A stretch of 64,000 nucleotides of DNA. Source: Bog-159 sp049511415 (GTDB taxonomy: Bacteria; Acidobacteriota; Terriglobia; Bryobacterales; Bryobacteraceae). Under the pieces are notes generated by a model. It saw only the letters and a program-made list of their open reading frames with translations, was not told the origin of the DNA and ran no database searches. Positions 28,212-35,765 of the stretch are shown here, in pieces. The stretch covers positions 1 through 64,000 of the forward strand of contig JBEKYC010000014.1 of assembly GCA_049511415.1 (NCBI GenBank). Reading direction: 5' to 3'. Each line of letters opens with the position of its first letter. The stretch's first letter is position 1. Position numbers and translations under genes: made by a program.

Positions 28212-29594
28212 ATTTCCCACGGAGATGGCCAGCGTCTGCGTGCCGGGCACTCCGCCTAACGTGAACGTGAAAGGTGTCGTGTCGCTGGCAGGCACCTGCG
28301 GCACAACGATGTTGAACTGGTACAAGCCCACGTACCCCGGAGCCAGTCCGTCGTAGACCACCATGGCCGGCTGGCCGCCGATCGAGACATTGAGCGTGCT
28401 CGCCAACACCGTGGCCTGCTCGGAAATCTGGCCCGGCGGCGTGTTCGGGGTCACCGAGCCGAAACCGATCCCGTAAATCACGATCGTATCTCCCGGCGTC
28501 GCGCGTTCCGAGGTAATACCCGAAAGCGCCCCGGGCGGCAAAACGTAACTGCCGTCCCCAAATTGCGCGACAACGTATTGTGTGCCGCCAATGATAAAGC
28601 CGGGCGGAGCCAGCAGTCCCGGTTCGGTGGCATCCACCGTAACCGGAAACGGCGCACTGGAACCTATGCCGGTCGTGAGCACCAGCGATTGGGCGCCGGT
28701 CGCGACTCCTCCAGGTACTTGCACGTTCACTTGCAGGGGGCTGACATAGTCCACGAAAGCCTGCTGGCCCCCAATAGTCACGCTGGTTCCGCTTACCATG
28801 GTGGGCGCATTGACGCCGTTAAATTCGCTGCCCGTCCACGTTGCGGTGCCGGATGCCAGGCTGGTTCCGTAGATTTCAATCCACGAACCCGGCGCGAATG
28901 TCGGAAAGGCCCCAAAAGCGCTGGCGCTGATGACTCCCGTGACGACCGGCGACTGCAATGTGAAATGCAAGGCGAAAATGAATTCGTTCGCCGTGCTTGG
29001 ATTGATGCCGCCGGACTGCACATAACTGTAAGGTTGCACGTAAATCTGCTGCCAGTTCGTCTGTACGCCCGCGGGAAGGTCGCCGGCAAAGCCCGAGCCA
29101 TAATAAGCCGGACCGGGCAGGATCGGGTTCGTTGTGGACGCGCAGCAGATGCTGCCGATCCCATTGGTGATCGGGCTTACCGGGGTGCCGTTCACCAGCC
29201 ACTGATTGACCACCTGGTCGAAAACCGCCGCCTGACTAAGTGTGTAATCGATGATAATGTTCCAGTTGGCGTTGATATTGTTGGCCAGCGGCCCGCCGCT
29301 GACGGTCTGCATGTAAAACACGTCCCATTCCCCGCTCGGCCCGGTCGGCGTTTGTTCCTGCCAGATCTTCACCGCGCCATTATCCACCAGCACCGGCGTC
29401 GAACTGAACGTTGTGGCCGCGGAATAAGTGTCGGGAGCGTTGGTGCCGCCGAAAGTCAGGGCCGAGCCAATAGGAATAATACCGGGGCCGCTCACGGTGG
29501 TCTTGGGTTCGCTCGCCAATCCGGGGGCAAGAAGCACTACCTTTAGAACGGCTGCCGTGACGGCAAAACGAAAAATGCAATTCGAAGCGGACAT
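28209..29594 (-). CDS. Secreted TIGR03437-type (Solibacter) protein
   Basis: 461 residues with an N-terminal signal peptide. The first 215 residues are an unrecognised beta-rich domain with an ICCAS cysteine pair. From about residue 220 the TIGR03437 domain begins: ISASAFGAFPTFAPGSWIEI, YGTSLASGTATW, then PLQVNVQVPGGVATGAQSL, then PGDTIVIYGIGFGSVTPNTP, finishing in LAISVGN at the very C-terminus, as is usual for this family. Presumably cell-surface or secreted. It is convergent with the VWFA gene and 66 bases downstream of the sigma-54 activator, on the same strand. Confidence 0.8.
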   Translation of the reverse strand: MSASNCIFRFAVTAAVLKVVLLAPGLASEPKTTVSGPGIIPIGSALTFGGTNAPDTYSAATTFSSTPVLVDNGAVKIWQEQTPTGPSGEWDVFYMQTVSGGPLANNINANWNIIIDYTLSQAAVFDQVVNQWLVNGTPVSPITNGIGSICCASTTNPILPGPAYYGSGFAGDLPAGVQTNWQQIYVQPYSYVQSGGINPSTANEFIFALHFTLQSPVVTGVISASAFGAFPTFAPGSWIEIYGTSLASGTATWTGSEFNGVNAPTMVSGTSVTIGGQQAFVDYVSPLQVNVQVPGGVATGAQSLVLTTGIGSSAPFPVTVDATEPGLLAPPGFIIGGTQYVVAQFGDGSYVLPPGALSGITSERATPGDTIVIYGIGFGSVTPNTPPGQISEQATVLASTLNVSIGGQPAMVVYDGLAPGYVGLYQFNIVVPQVPASDTTPFTFTLGGVPGTQTLAISVGN

Positions 29595-29660
29595 CCCAAC
29601 CCTCCCTACGATCGGCTCCTATTGTACCGCCCCGGCGGCCCGCTTTGATCCCGCGCGCCT

Positions 29661-30998
29661 TTACCGCAAGTTGAACTTTTTCATCTTGTAGCGCAGCGTG
29701 TCGCGGGTGATGCGCAGCAGGCGCGCCGCTTGCGTCTGGTTGCCGCTTGTTTTTTCCAGCGCGCGCCCCAACAGCATGCGCTCATTGTCCTCCAGCGACA
29801 TGCCTTCGACGGGGATTTCGGCCTGCGGCCCGGCGGCCGGCTGGCCGTCCGGACGCGTGATGGCGATGGGCAGGCTGGCGGGGGTGATGTACGTGGATTC
29901 CTCCAGGATCATCGCCCGTTCGATGGCGTTCCGCAGTTCCCGCACATTGCCCGGCCAATCGTGCGACAGCAGCAAATACTCCGCGGCCGGCGTGACGCCT
30001 TCTATGCCGCGCCGGAATTTGCGATTGTAGTGTTCGATGAAGAAGCGCGCCAGCGGCGCAATGTCTTCCATCCGGTCGCGCAACGGCGGCAGCACGATCT
30101 GAATCACGTTCAGCCGGAAGTACAGATCTTGCCGGAAAGCGCCCTCTTTAACCGCCTCCCGCAGGTTCTTGTTCGTAGCGGCCACCACCCGCAGATCCAG
30201 TTGAATGTCCTTCAGCCCGCCCAGGCGGCGGAAACTTTGATCCTCCAGCACCCGCAGGAGCTTGGCCTGCAGCATCAGGGGAATCTCCCCGACTTCATCC
30301 AGAAACAACGTGCCCTTATCCGCCAGTTCAAAGATGCCCCGCTTCTGCTGCCGCGCATCCGTAAAGGCGCCCCGCTCGTAGCCGAACAGTTCGCTCTCCA
30401 GCAGCGTTTCCGGAATCGCCGCGCAGTTGATGGCGATGAACGGTTCCGCCTGGCGCAGGCTTTGATAGTGCAAAGTCTTGGCGATCAGATCCTTGCCCGT
30501 GCCATTCTCGCCTTCGAGCAGTATGGTGGTGGCTTCGCTGGCCGCTACCCGGCGCACGAAATTGAGCGCCTCCCGCATCAAAGGAGACTCCGCGATCACT
30601 TCGCGTTTCTGCGGCGCGGCCTCCTCCGTGACGTCCTTGATCGTCGCCACGACCCCTTCCAGACGGCCCTCCTCGTCGAACATCTGGCTGGTTCGCATTA
30701 CCACCAGGCGTTCCATACCGTTGTCGGTGTGCAGCCGGATCGTGCCATGGGGGGCGGCCGGATTCTGGTTCAGACCCACCAGGACACCGCAGCCGGGTTC
30801 GCAGACGCCGCACCGGAAAACCTCCTGGCAGTGGCGGCCGATCATCTCCTCGGAAGTCATACCGAAGAGTTTCTCGGCAGCTTGGTTAACGCCAGTTATG
30901 GTGAAATCCGGCGCATACAGGACCAAGGCGTCCGACAATTGATCGAAAACGGCTTCCAGGATATGGGTTTGTTGCCACTCGGGGGTAAGCTTGGACAT
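29661..30998 (-). CDS. Sigma-54-dependent transcriptional activator with cysteine-clustered PAS domain
   Basis: 445 residues. Residues about 12-128 are a PAS domain (FDQLSDALVLYAPDFTITGV) holding cysteines at 57, 63, 66 and 70 (HCQEVFRCGVCEPGC), which could bind a metal or sense redox. Residues about 132-370 are the AAA+ domain: Walker A GENGTGKD at 163-170, the sigma-54-contact loop ESELFGYERGAFTDA (GAFTDA in place of GAFTGA, a common variant), Walker B GTLFLDEV and DWPGNVRELRNAIERA. The last 40 residues are a Fis-type helix-turn-helix. No receiver domain, so it senses directly. It is divergent from the cytochrome operon, whose first gene has a -24/-12 promoter; it is the obvious activator. 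Confidence 0.93.
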   Translation of the reverse strand: MSKLTPEWQQTHILEAVFDQLSDALVLYAPDFTITGVNQAAEKLFGMTSEEMIGRHCQEVFRCGVCEPGCGVLVGLNQNPAAPHGTIRLHTDNGMERLVVMRTSQMFDEEGRLEGVVATIKDVTEEAAPQKREVIAESPLMREALNFVRRVAASEATTILLEGENGTGKDLIAKTLHYQSLRQAEPFIAINCAAIPETLLESELFGYERGAFTDARQQKRGIFELADKGTLFLDEVGEIPLMLQAKLLRVLEDQSFRRLGGLKDIQLDLRVVAATNKNLREAVKEGAFRQDLYFRLNVIQIVLPPLRDRMEDIAPLARFFIEHYNRKFRRGIEGVTPAAEYLLLSHDWPGNVRELRNAIERAMILEESTYITPASLPIAITRPDGQPAAGPQAEIPVEGMSLEDNERMLLGRALEKTSGNQTQAARLLRITRDTLRYKMKKFNLR

Positions 30999-31020
30999 CG
31001 CGTATTTAGCTTTAGGTTTA

Positions 31021-31050
31021 ATTATATCTAGATCCGAGACTCTGCGTTAA
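31021..31050 (-). promoter_or_regulatory. Candidate sigma-70-type promoter of the sigma-54 activator gene
   Basis: On the minus strand, TTAACG (31050-31045) and a perfect TATAAT (31026-31021) are separated by 18 bases, ahead of the start codon at 30998. The leader would be about 15 bases. It is back-to-back with the sigma-54 promoter at 31144, leaving about 94 bases between them for activator binding sites. Confidence 0.55.
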
Positions 31051-31143
31051 TTGGCCCATGAAATTGGAGTCAGAAGGGGGCAATTCACCCGACGAAAGCC
31101 GCGGCGCGATCGAAAACCTTCACAAATAAGCCAAAACTGTGCG

Positions 31144-31159
31144 TGGCGAGGTAATTGCA
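31144..31159 (+). promoter_or_regulatory. Sigma-54 (-24/-12) promoter of the cytochrome operon
   Basis: TGGCGAGGTAATTGCA matches the consensus TGGCACG-N4-TTGCA at 10 of 12 defined positions, including GG at 31145-31146 and GC at 31157-31158 with exactly ten bases between. Transcription would begin near 31170, which puts the ribosome binding site GGGAGG (31171-31176) at the very start of the message and the first codon at 31181. A sigma-54 activator is encoded divergently next door, which strongly supports the call. Confidence 0.8.
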
Positions 31160-31180
31160 ACCGGGCGGAAGGGAGGTTTC

Positions 31181-31399
31181 ATGTCTAAGATCAAATTTGT
31201 CCTTCCTGGCGTTATCCTGCTTGGTGGATTCCTGGTGAGTTCGACCCTTTCATTCGGCAAACCGGAATATATGAAGACTACCAAGAAAGCGTGCTCGTTC
31301 TGCCACGTGGATGCCAAGGCCAAGCCCAAAGAGTTGACCGAAGCTGGAAAGTATTACAAGGAGCACAACTCCTTGGATGGGTACAAGGAGTCCAAGTAA
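31181..31399 (+). CDS. Small monohaem c-type cytochrome
   Basis: 72 residues. The frame is open further upstream, but the ATG at 31181 has GGGAGG four bases ahead and begins a signal or anchor sequence (IKFVLPGVILLGGFLVSSTL). One haem c site, CSFCH, is at residues 38-42, in a lysine-rich mature part of about 45 residues (KPEYMKTTKKACSFCHVDAK, then LTEAGKYYKEHNSLDGY). No methionine follows the haem site; His56 could be the distal ligand. It is likely a periplasmic electron shuttle for the multihaem proteins encoded downstream. It is the first gene after the sigma-54 promoter. Confidence 0.85.
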   Translation: MSKIKFVLPGVILLGGFLVSSTLSFGKPEYMKTTKKACSFCHVDAKAKPKELTEAGKYYKEHNSLDGYKESK

Positions 31400-31426
31400 T
31401 CCGATAACCCGGGCGGAGCGAGCATC

Positions 31427-31861
31427 ATGCAAACGATTCAGCTCGCGATTACGGACTCGGCGTATGAGGCAGGCCTGCGCGAAGCGCTGGCACGTAGTGG
31501 CCCCTGGCATGTGGAAAGTGTCGGAACGCCGAAACCAAGTGAAAGGTGTGTGCTGGTCATGGATGAGGCCTGCCTCGGCCGCGTCTCACTACCCCTGCCG
31601 TATCCGGAACGGGTAGTGTTGTTGACTCGCAAGGACCCAGCCCACTTGTCACACGCCTGGGATGCGGGGATCGTGTCGTTAGTCTCTCCGGACGATCCCC
31701 CGAGTACGGTTCTGTTAGCCATCATGGCGGCCGCATTGCGTGTTCCTAAGGCGCAGCCGGCCGCCGGGCTGGGCGGTAATTCCCCCAATCGCCCTCCCGA
31801 TGCTGCGCCAATATCCCCAGAAGCCCACATGGTAAGCCTAAAACACTTAAAAACAAGATAG
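31427..31861 (+). CDS. Receiver-like protein without a phosphorylation site
   Basis: 144 residues with an ATG at 31427 and GGAG upstream. The first 105 residues have the alternating strand/helix pattern of a response-regulator receiver (MQTIQLAITDSAYEAGLREA, CVLVMDEACLG, ERVVLLTRKDP, AWDAGIVSLVSPDDPPSTVL). The position of the phosphoacceptor is taken by MDEACLG without the usual acidic pocket at strand one, and the tail (about 40 residues) is proline-rich and disordered. It probably acts by protein contact rather than phosphotransfer. It lies 27 bases after the small cytochrome in the same operon. I cannot name a family with certainty. Confidence 0.55.
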   Translation: MQTIQLAITDSAYEAGLREALARSGPWHVESVGTPKPSERCVLVMDEACLGRVSLPLPYPERVVLLTRKDPAHLSHAWDAGIVSLVSPDDPPSTVLLAIMAAALRVPKAQPAAGLGGNSPNRPPDAAPISPEAHMVSLKHLKTR

Positions 31862-31869
31862 TTATTAGT

Positions 31870-31885
31870 TGGACCCCGGCGTGCA
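31870..31885 (+). promoter_or_regulatory. Weak second sigma-54 promoter candidate
   Basis: TGGACCCCGGCGTGCA has GG and GC with the required ten-base spacing and matches about 8 or 9 of 12 consensus positions. It lies 45 bases upstream of the gene at 31915. It may be chance; it is reported because it shares the spacing of the stronger site at 31144. Confidence 0.25.
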
Positions 31886-31914
31886 TTAATTCAGTCTTCC
31901 AGGAGGGATTCAGC

Positions 31915-32298
31915 ATGCAACGCTCTTTGAGCGAGCTGGAGGAATTGGTCCGCAACCGGATTTGCGGCGTGTGCTCGGACCGCAAGACCGATGGGTCCTG
32001 CGGGTTGGACGAACCCGGCCAATGTGCCTTGTTTCGCCTCTTTCCACAGGTGGCCGAAGCCATCCAGACCACTCACAGCGACCGCCTGGACGATTACATC
32101 ACCGCCATTCGCCGCCACGTTTGCACCGTTTGCGAGGCGCAGGATCAGGACGGGACTTGCGTCGCCCGCCAGCAGGTGCAATGCGCCCTGGATAGCTATC
32201 TGCTCCTGATCGTGGAAGCCATTGAGGAAGCCACCGGCAAGGACTTCGGACGTCCGTTGCCCGGCGGCGACAATTTACCCGTTGCACTGAAGGTTTAA
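31915..32298 (+). CDS. Cysteine-rich protein with two identical-spacing CX2CX8CX7C motifs
   Basis: 127 residues, starting at an ATG with AGGAGG eight bases upstream. It is an internal duplication: residues 11-50 and 64-103 each carry cysteines spaced C-x2-C-x8-C-x7-C (17, 20, 29, 37 and 70, 73, 82, 90), with the shared wording R..(I/V)C.VC....DG.C......C.L. There is no signal peptide, so it is probably cytoplasmic. Four cysteines per repeat could hold a [4Fe-4S] cluster or zinc. In this operon an electron-carrier or redox-sensing role is plausible. I do not recognise a characterised family. Confidence 0.75.
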   Translation: MQRSLSELEELVRNRICGVCSDRKTDGSCGLDEPGQCALFRLFPQVAEAIQTTHSDRLDDYITAIRRHVCTVCEAQDQDGTCVARQQVQCALDSYLLLIVEAIEEATGKDFGRPLPGGDNLPVALKV

Positions 32299-32310
32299 AA
32301 GGAGCTCACC

Positions 32311-32583
32311 ATGAACATCAACTTACTGCCTTACGCCGCGTTTTGGGCCGTGCTGGCTATCGCTGTGATCAGTCTGATTATCTACCGGAAGTCAGTCTCC
32401 AGCCATGAAGACGATTCCATTCATCTGGCAGGCAATATGCCCACCCAGCAGGTCTTGGTCGCTCACAAACTGGCTTCCATCGATCGCTGGGGTAAGACAA
32501 TTACCGTCGTGACTGTTATTTATGGCGTGGCGCTCGCGGCCATCTATATGTACCAGGTCTGGAATAACGTCCCATCTTATTAA
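32311..32583 (+). CDS. Small membrane protein with two transmembrane segments
   Basis: 90 residues with AAGGAG seven bases before the ATG. Segments at about 7-25 (PYAAFWAVLAIAVISLIIY) and 62-82 (TITVVTVIYGVALAAIYMYQ) span the membrane, with a 35-residue loop between them containing HEDDSIHLAGNMPTQQVLVA and two histidines. It lies 12 bases after the cysteine-rich gene and 27 before the nonahaem cytochrome, so it is probably a structural subunit of that membrane complex. No known family is recognised. Confidence 0.75.
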   Translation: MNINLLPYAAFWAVLAIAVISLIIYRKSVSSHEDDSIHLAGNMPTQQVLVAHKLASIDRWGKTITVVTVIYGVALAAIYMYQVWNNVPSY

Positions 32584-32610
32584 CTGAACTCAAATCCTCC
32601 AAGGTTTTGG

Positions 32611-34302
32611 ATGACACCGGCACGCCATCGCGCATACAGGATCGGTGTGGCCGCCGCCGGCCTGTGGTTGTGGACGGCCGCGGCCGCCCCGTCGGCCCGC
32701 GCGGCCGACAATTCCACCTGTATCGCTTGTCATGACGACCAGGGCGCCAAACTCGGCAAGAGCGCCCACGCGTCGATGGCGTGCGCCACCTGCCACGTCA
32801 AACACGAAGAGTATCCCCATCCCACCAACATTCCCAAACCCGCTTGCAGCCAGTGCCATCAGGGCCAGCAGGCGGATTACGATCGCGGCGTGCATGGACA
32901 GGCGGTCAAGAGCGGCAACGGCGCCGCGCCGGATTGTGGCGTGTGCCACGGCGCCGCGCATGAGCTGTTGCCGCCCCGGTCTGCCGATTTTCGCTCGAAA
33001 GTGCCGGAAACCTGCGGCATGTGCCACGATCAGGTCCTCGCCCAATACAGTACCAGCGTGCACGGCCAGGCACTGGCCAAAGGTATCACGCAGGCGCCGA
33101 TCTGCACCGATTGTCACGGCGAGCACTCCATTCTCGCCCCGGGCAATAAAGCCTCCCCCGTGCACGCCGAAAATATCCGCGACACCTGCGGCAATTGCCA
33201 CGGCGACGTCAAACTGTCCCGCCGCTTCGGCCTCCCCGCCGACCGCGTGGTCAGCTTCGACGCTTCTTTCCATGGCTTGGCTGCCAAGGAAGGCAATGAG
33301 ACGGTGGCCAACTGCGCCAGTTGCCATGGGGTCCATAATATCTTGCCCTCCGCGGATCCGCGTTCGACCATCAATCCGAAAAACCTGGCGGCTACTTGCG
33401 GTAAGTGCCACCAGGGCGCCGGAAAGCGCTTTGCCATCAGCCAGGTGCATGTCATCGACGGCCGCAGGGAAGCACCCGCCATGCGCTGGGTGCGTCAATT
33501 CTACCTTCTCCTTATCCCGCTGACCATCGGTCTGATGCTGTTACATAACGGCGGCGACTGGGTGCGCAAGCTGTTGCTCCTGCGCGCGACCGGCGGCCCT
33601 CGGCGGCGGTCCGCGCCCGATTTTCCCGGCCGGCCGGAAGTTCGCATGCTGCCTTTTGAACGTCTGGAACACGCCCTGCTGGTGATCTCGTTTGTAACCC
33701 TGGCCTGGACCGGATTCGCCTTGAAGTACCCGGATCAATGGTGGGCGCATCCGCTGATGTTCCGCGAGGGCTACCTGCGCGGCGTCGTACACCGCATTGC
33801 GGCCGTCGTCTTCATGGCCGTGACTGTCCTGCACGCTGCATCCCTCTTCGCCAGCCGCCGCCTTCGCAAGCACTGGATAGAGATGCTCCCCAAGGTCGCG
33901 GACGGCCGCGAAGCGCTGGCCAATATCGCCTATAACGTCGGCGTGCGCTCCCAGAAGCCTGGACGGTCCGCGCATAGTTACATCGAGAAGGCCGAGTATT
34001 GGGCCGTGGTTTGGGGCGCCATCGTGATGATCCTGACCGGGATCATGCTGTGGGGCAATAATCTGATGCTGGCTTTGTTCCCCAAGCTTTGGCTGGACGT
34101 AGCCACTTCCGTGCACTTCTATGAAGCCCTGTTGGCCACTCTGGCAATCGTGGCCTGGCACTTCTACACCGTGATCTTCGATCCCGAGGTCTACCCCATG
34201 GACACTGCCTGGCTCACGGGCGTCGGCGTAAAAGAACCGGGACTACACTCTCCTCCCTTGGAGGCCGATCCCGCCGAAGCCTCGGTACGGGCCGTACACT
34301 AG
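32611..34302 (+). CDS. Nonahaem cytochrome c fused to a cytochrome b membrane domain (CbcL-like)
   Basis: 563 residues with a signal peptide (cleavage near ARAA). The periplasmic part has nine CXXCH haem sites: CIACH 37, CATCH 58, CSQCH 79, CGVCH 109, CGMCH 135, CTDCH 165, CGNCH 193, CASCH 235 and CGKCH 263. From about 295 on there are five membrane segments with histidines placed as b-haem ligands (LMLLHNGGDW, RLEHALL, VVHRIAAVV, VLHAASLF, VHFYEALLATLAIVAWHFY), as in HydC/FdnI-type cytochrome b. Geobacter CbcL has the same nonahaem-plus-cytochrome-b architecture and passes electrons from menaquinol to the periplasm. The same role is inferred here. It lies 4 bases before the NapC/NirT gene. 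Confidence 0.9.
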   Translation: MTPARHRAYRIGVAAAGLWLWTAAAAPSARAADNSTCIACHDDQGAKLGKSAHASMACATCHVKHEEYPHPTNIPKPACSQCHQGQQADYDRGVHGQAVKSGNGAAPDCGVCHGAAHELLPPRSADFRSKVPETCGMCHDQVLAQYSTSVHGQALAKGITQAPICTDCHGEHSILAPGNKASPVHAENIRDTCGNCHGDVKLSRRFGLPADRVVSFDASFHGLAAKEGNETVANCASCHGVHNILPSADPRSTINPKNLAATCGKCHQGAGKRFAISQVHVIDGRREAPAMRWVRQFYLLLIPLTIGLMLLHNGGDWVRKLLLLRATGGPRRRSAPDFPGRPEVRMLPFERLEHALLVISFVTLAWTGFALKYPDQWWAHPLMFREGYLRGVVHRIAAVVFMAVTVLHAASLFASRRLRKHWIEMLPKVADGREALANIAYNVGVRSQKPGRSAHSYIEKAEYWAVVWGAIVMILTGIMLWGNNLMLALFPKLWLDVATSVHFYEALLATLAIVAWHFYTVIFDPEVYPMDTAWLTGVGVKEPGLHSPPLEADPAEASVRAVH

Positions 34303-34306
34303 ACCA

Positions 34307-35758
34307 ATGAGCGAATCACCCAAAGCCAAGTGGCCCACTCAGTTGTCTCCACTGGTGCATCTTTCGAACAATTGGATCAGCCTGATCGGGGTGGTGATCG
34401 TGACCACCGCCACGGTGTTTTGGCTCTTCCTGCTGCCCACCACCATGCGCGGTGAGGTACACAACCCGTACAACGGCATCCTCGCGTTTCTGGCGCTCCC
34501 CGCCCTCTTCTTTCTCGGGCTCATCCTGATTCCGCTAGGCATCTTCGTGCGCAATCGGGGGGAGCACAAGCGCGGCATGTATCCCGCCAGTTTCCCGCCG
34601 CTGACTCTGAAGAATACCGAATTCCGCCGCCTTCTCACCTTCATCGGCGTCACGACTTTCGCCAATATCGTCATCGCCAGCCAGCTTGCGTACGGCGCCG
34701 TTTCCTATATGGAGACGCAATCCTTCTGCGGCCAGACGTGTCACACCGTGATGCAGCCGGAATTTACCGCCTATCAAAGCTCCCCGCACTCGCGCGTGGA
34801 ATGCGTCCAGTGCCACATAGGACCCGGTGAATCCTGGTTCGTGCGCAGCAAACTTTCCGGCATCCGCCAGGTGTTCGCCGTCACTTTCCATACTTACGAG
34901 ACTCCCATTCCCACCCCCGTGCGCAGCCTGCGTCCCGCCCGCGAAACCTGTGAATCCTGCCACTGGCCGCAGAAGTACGGCGAGGACCGTTTGCGTGTCA
35001 TTGACAAATTCGGCGATGACGAAACCAATTCGCCCGCCAAGACCGTCATGCTCATGAAAATCGGCGGCGGCAACCATGGCATCGGTATTCATGGCACGCA
35101 CCTCGGCGCCGGCGTCAAAATCCGCTACGGCTATTCCGACGTGCAGCGCCAGACCATTCCCTGGATCGAATACAACGGCCCCTCCGGCAAGACCGTATTC
35201 CGTGCCGACGGCGCGCCTTCGGATGCCAAGGGCCTAACCGTCCGCGACATGGATTGCATGGACTGCCACAACCGGCCATCCCATAGTTTTAAGCTGCCCG
35301 ACAGGGCCGTCGACGAGGCCATGTCCGCGGGCGATATCTCCGCCAGCCTGCCGTTCGCTCACAAAAAGACCGTCGAAATCCTGAAAGCCGGCTATCCCAG
35401 CCGGGAAGCTGCCGCGGCCCGCATTCCCGCCGCCCTCGAAGCTTATTATCGCGATACTTATCCGGCCATTTACAAGGATCGCCAAGGCGAAGTGGAGCGC
35501 GCCGCGCGCAACCTGCTGGCGATCTACAACCGCAATGTCTTTCCGGAAATGAAGGTCACCTGGGGAACCTATCCCAATAACATTGGGCACACGGACTTCC
35601 CCGGCTGTTTCCGGTGTCACGACGATAGCCATGCCAGCGCGGATGGGCGTAAAGTGACGCAGGATTGCGGCGCTTGCCATAGCCTGTTGGCGGTGGAAGA
35701 AGCTGCGCCCAAAATACTCACCGATCTCGGCTTGGTCGAGAGTAAGGCGCAGAAGTGA
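34307..35758 (+). CDS. NapC/NirT-family multihaem cytochrome c with one CX3CH site
   Basis: 483 residues, three membrane segments (about 22-44, 57-82 and 108-134), then a periplasmic multihaem domain. Haem sites: CGQTCH at 141-146 (a CX3CH variant), CVQCH 166, CESCH 215, CMDCH 317, CFRCH 434 and CGACH 454, giving six. The region around the first two sites (SYMETQSFCGQTCHTVM and SPHSRVECVQCHIGPGES) matches the NapC/NirT/NrfH quinol-dehydrogenase family, which moves electrons from the quinone pool to periplasmic partners. It is much longer than NrfH (about 150 residues) because of a C-terminal extension with four sites. No nitrite or nitrate reductase is in the window. Confidence 0.88.
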   Translation: MSESPKAKWPTQLSPLVHLSNNWISLIGVVIVTTATVFWLFLLPTTMRGEVHNPYNGILAFLALPALFFLGLILIPLGIFVRNRGEHKRGMYPASFPPLTLKNTEFRRLLTFIGVTTFANIVIASQLAYGAVSYMETQSFCGQTCHTVMQPEFTAYQSSPHSRVECVQCHIGPGESWFVRSKLSGIRQVFAVTFHTYETPIPTPVRSLRPARETCESCHWPQKYGEDRLRVIDKFGDDETNSPAKTVMLMKIGGGNHGIGIHGTHLGAGVKIRYGYSDVQRQTIPWIEYNGPSGKTVFRADGAPSDAKGLTVRDMDCMDCHNRPSHSFKLPDRAVDEAMSAGDISASLPFAHKKTVEILKAGYPSREAAAARIPAALEAYYRDTYPAIYKDRQGEVERAARNLLAIYNRNVFPEMKVTWGTYPNNIGHTDFPGCFRCHDDSHASADGRKVTQDCGACHSLLAVEEAAPKILTDLGLVESKAQK

Positions 35759-35765
35759 GGCTCGT

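Noticed and set aside
34307..35758. NrfH of a nitrite reductase complex
   Set aside because: The protein is three times longer than NrfH, has six haem sites, and no NrfA gene is in the window.
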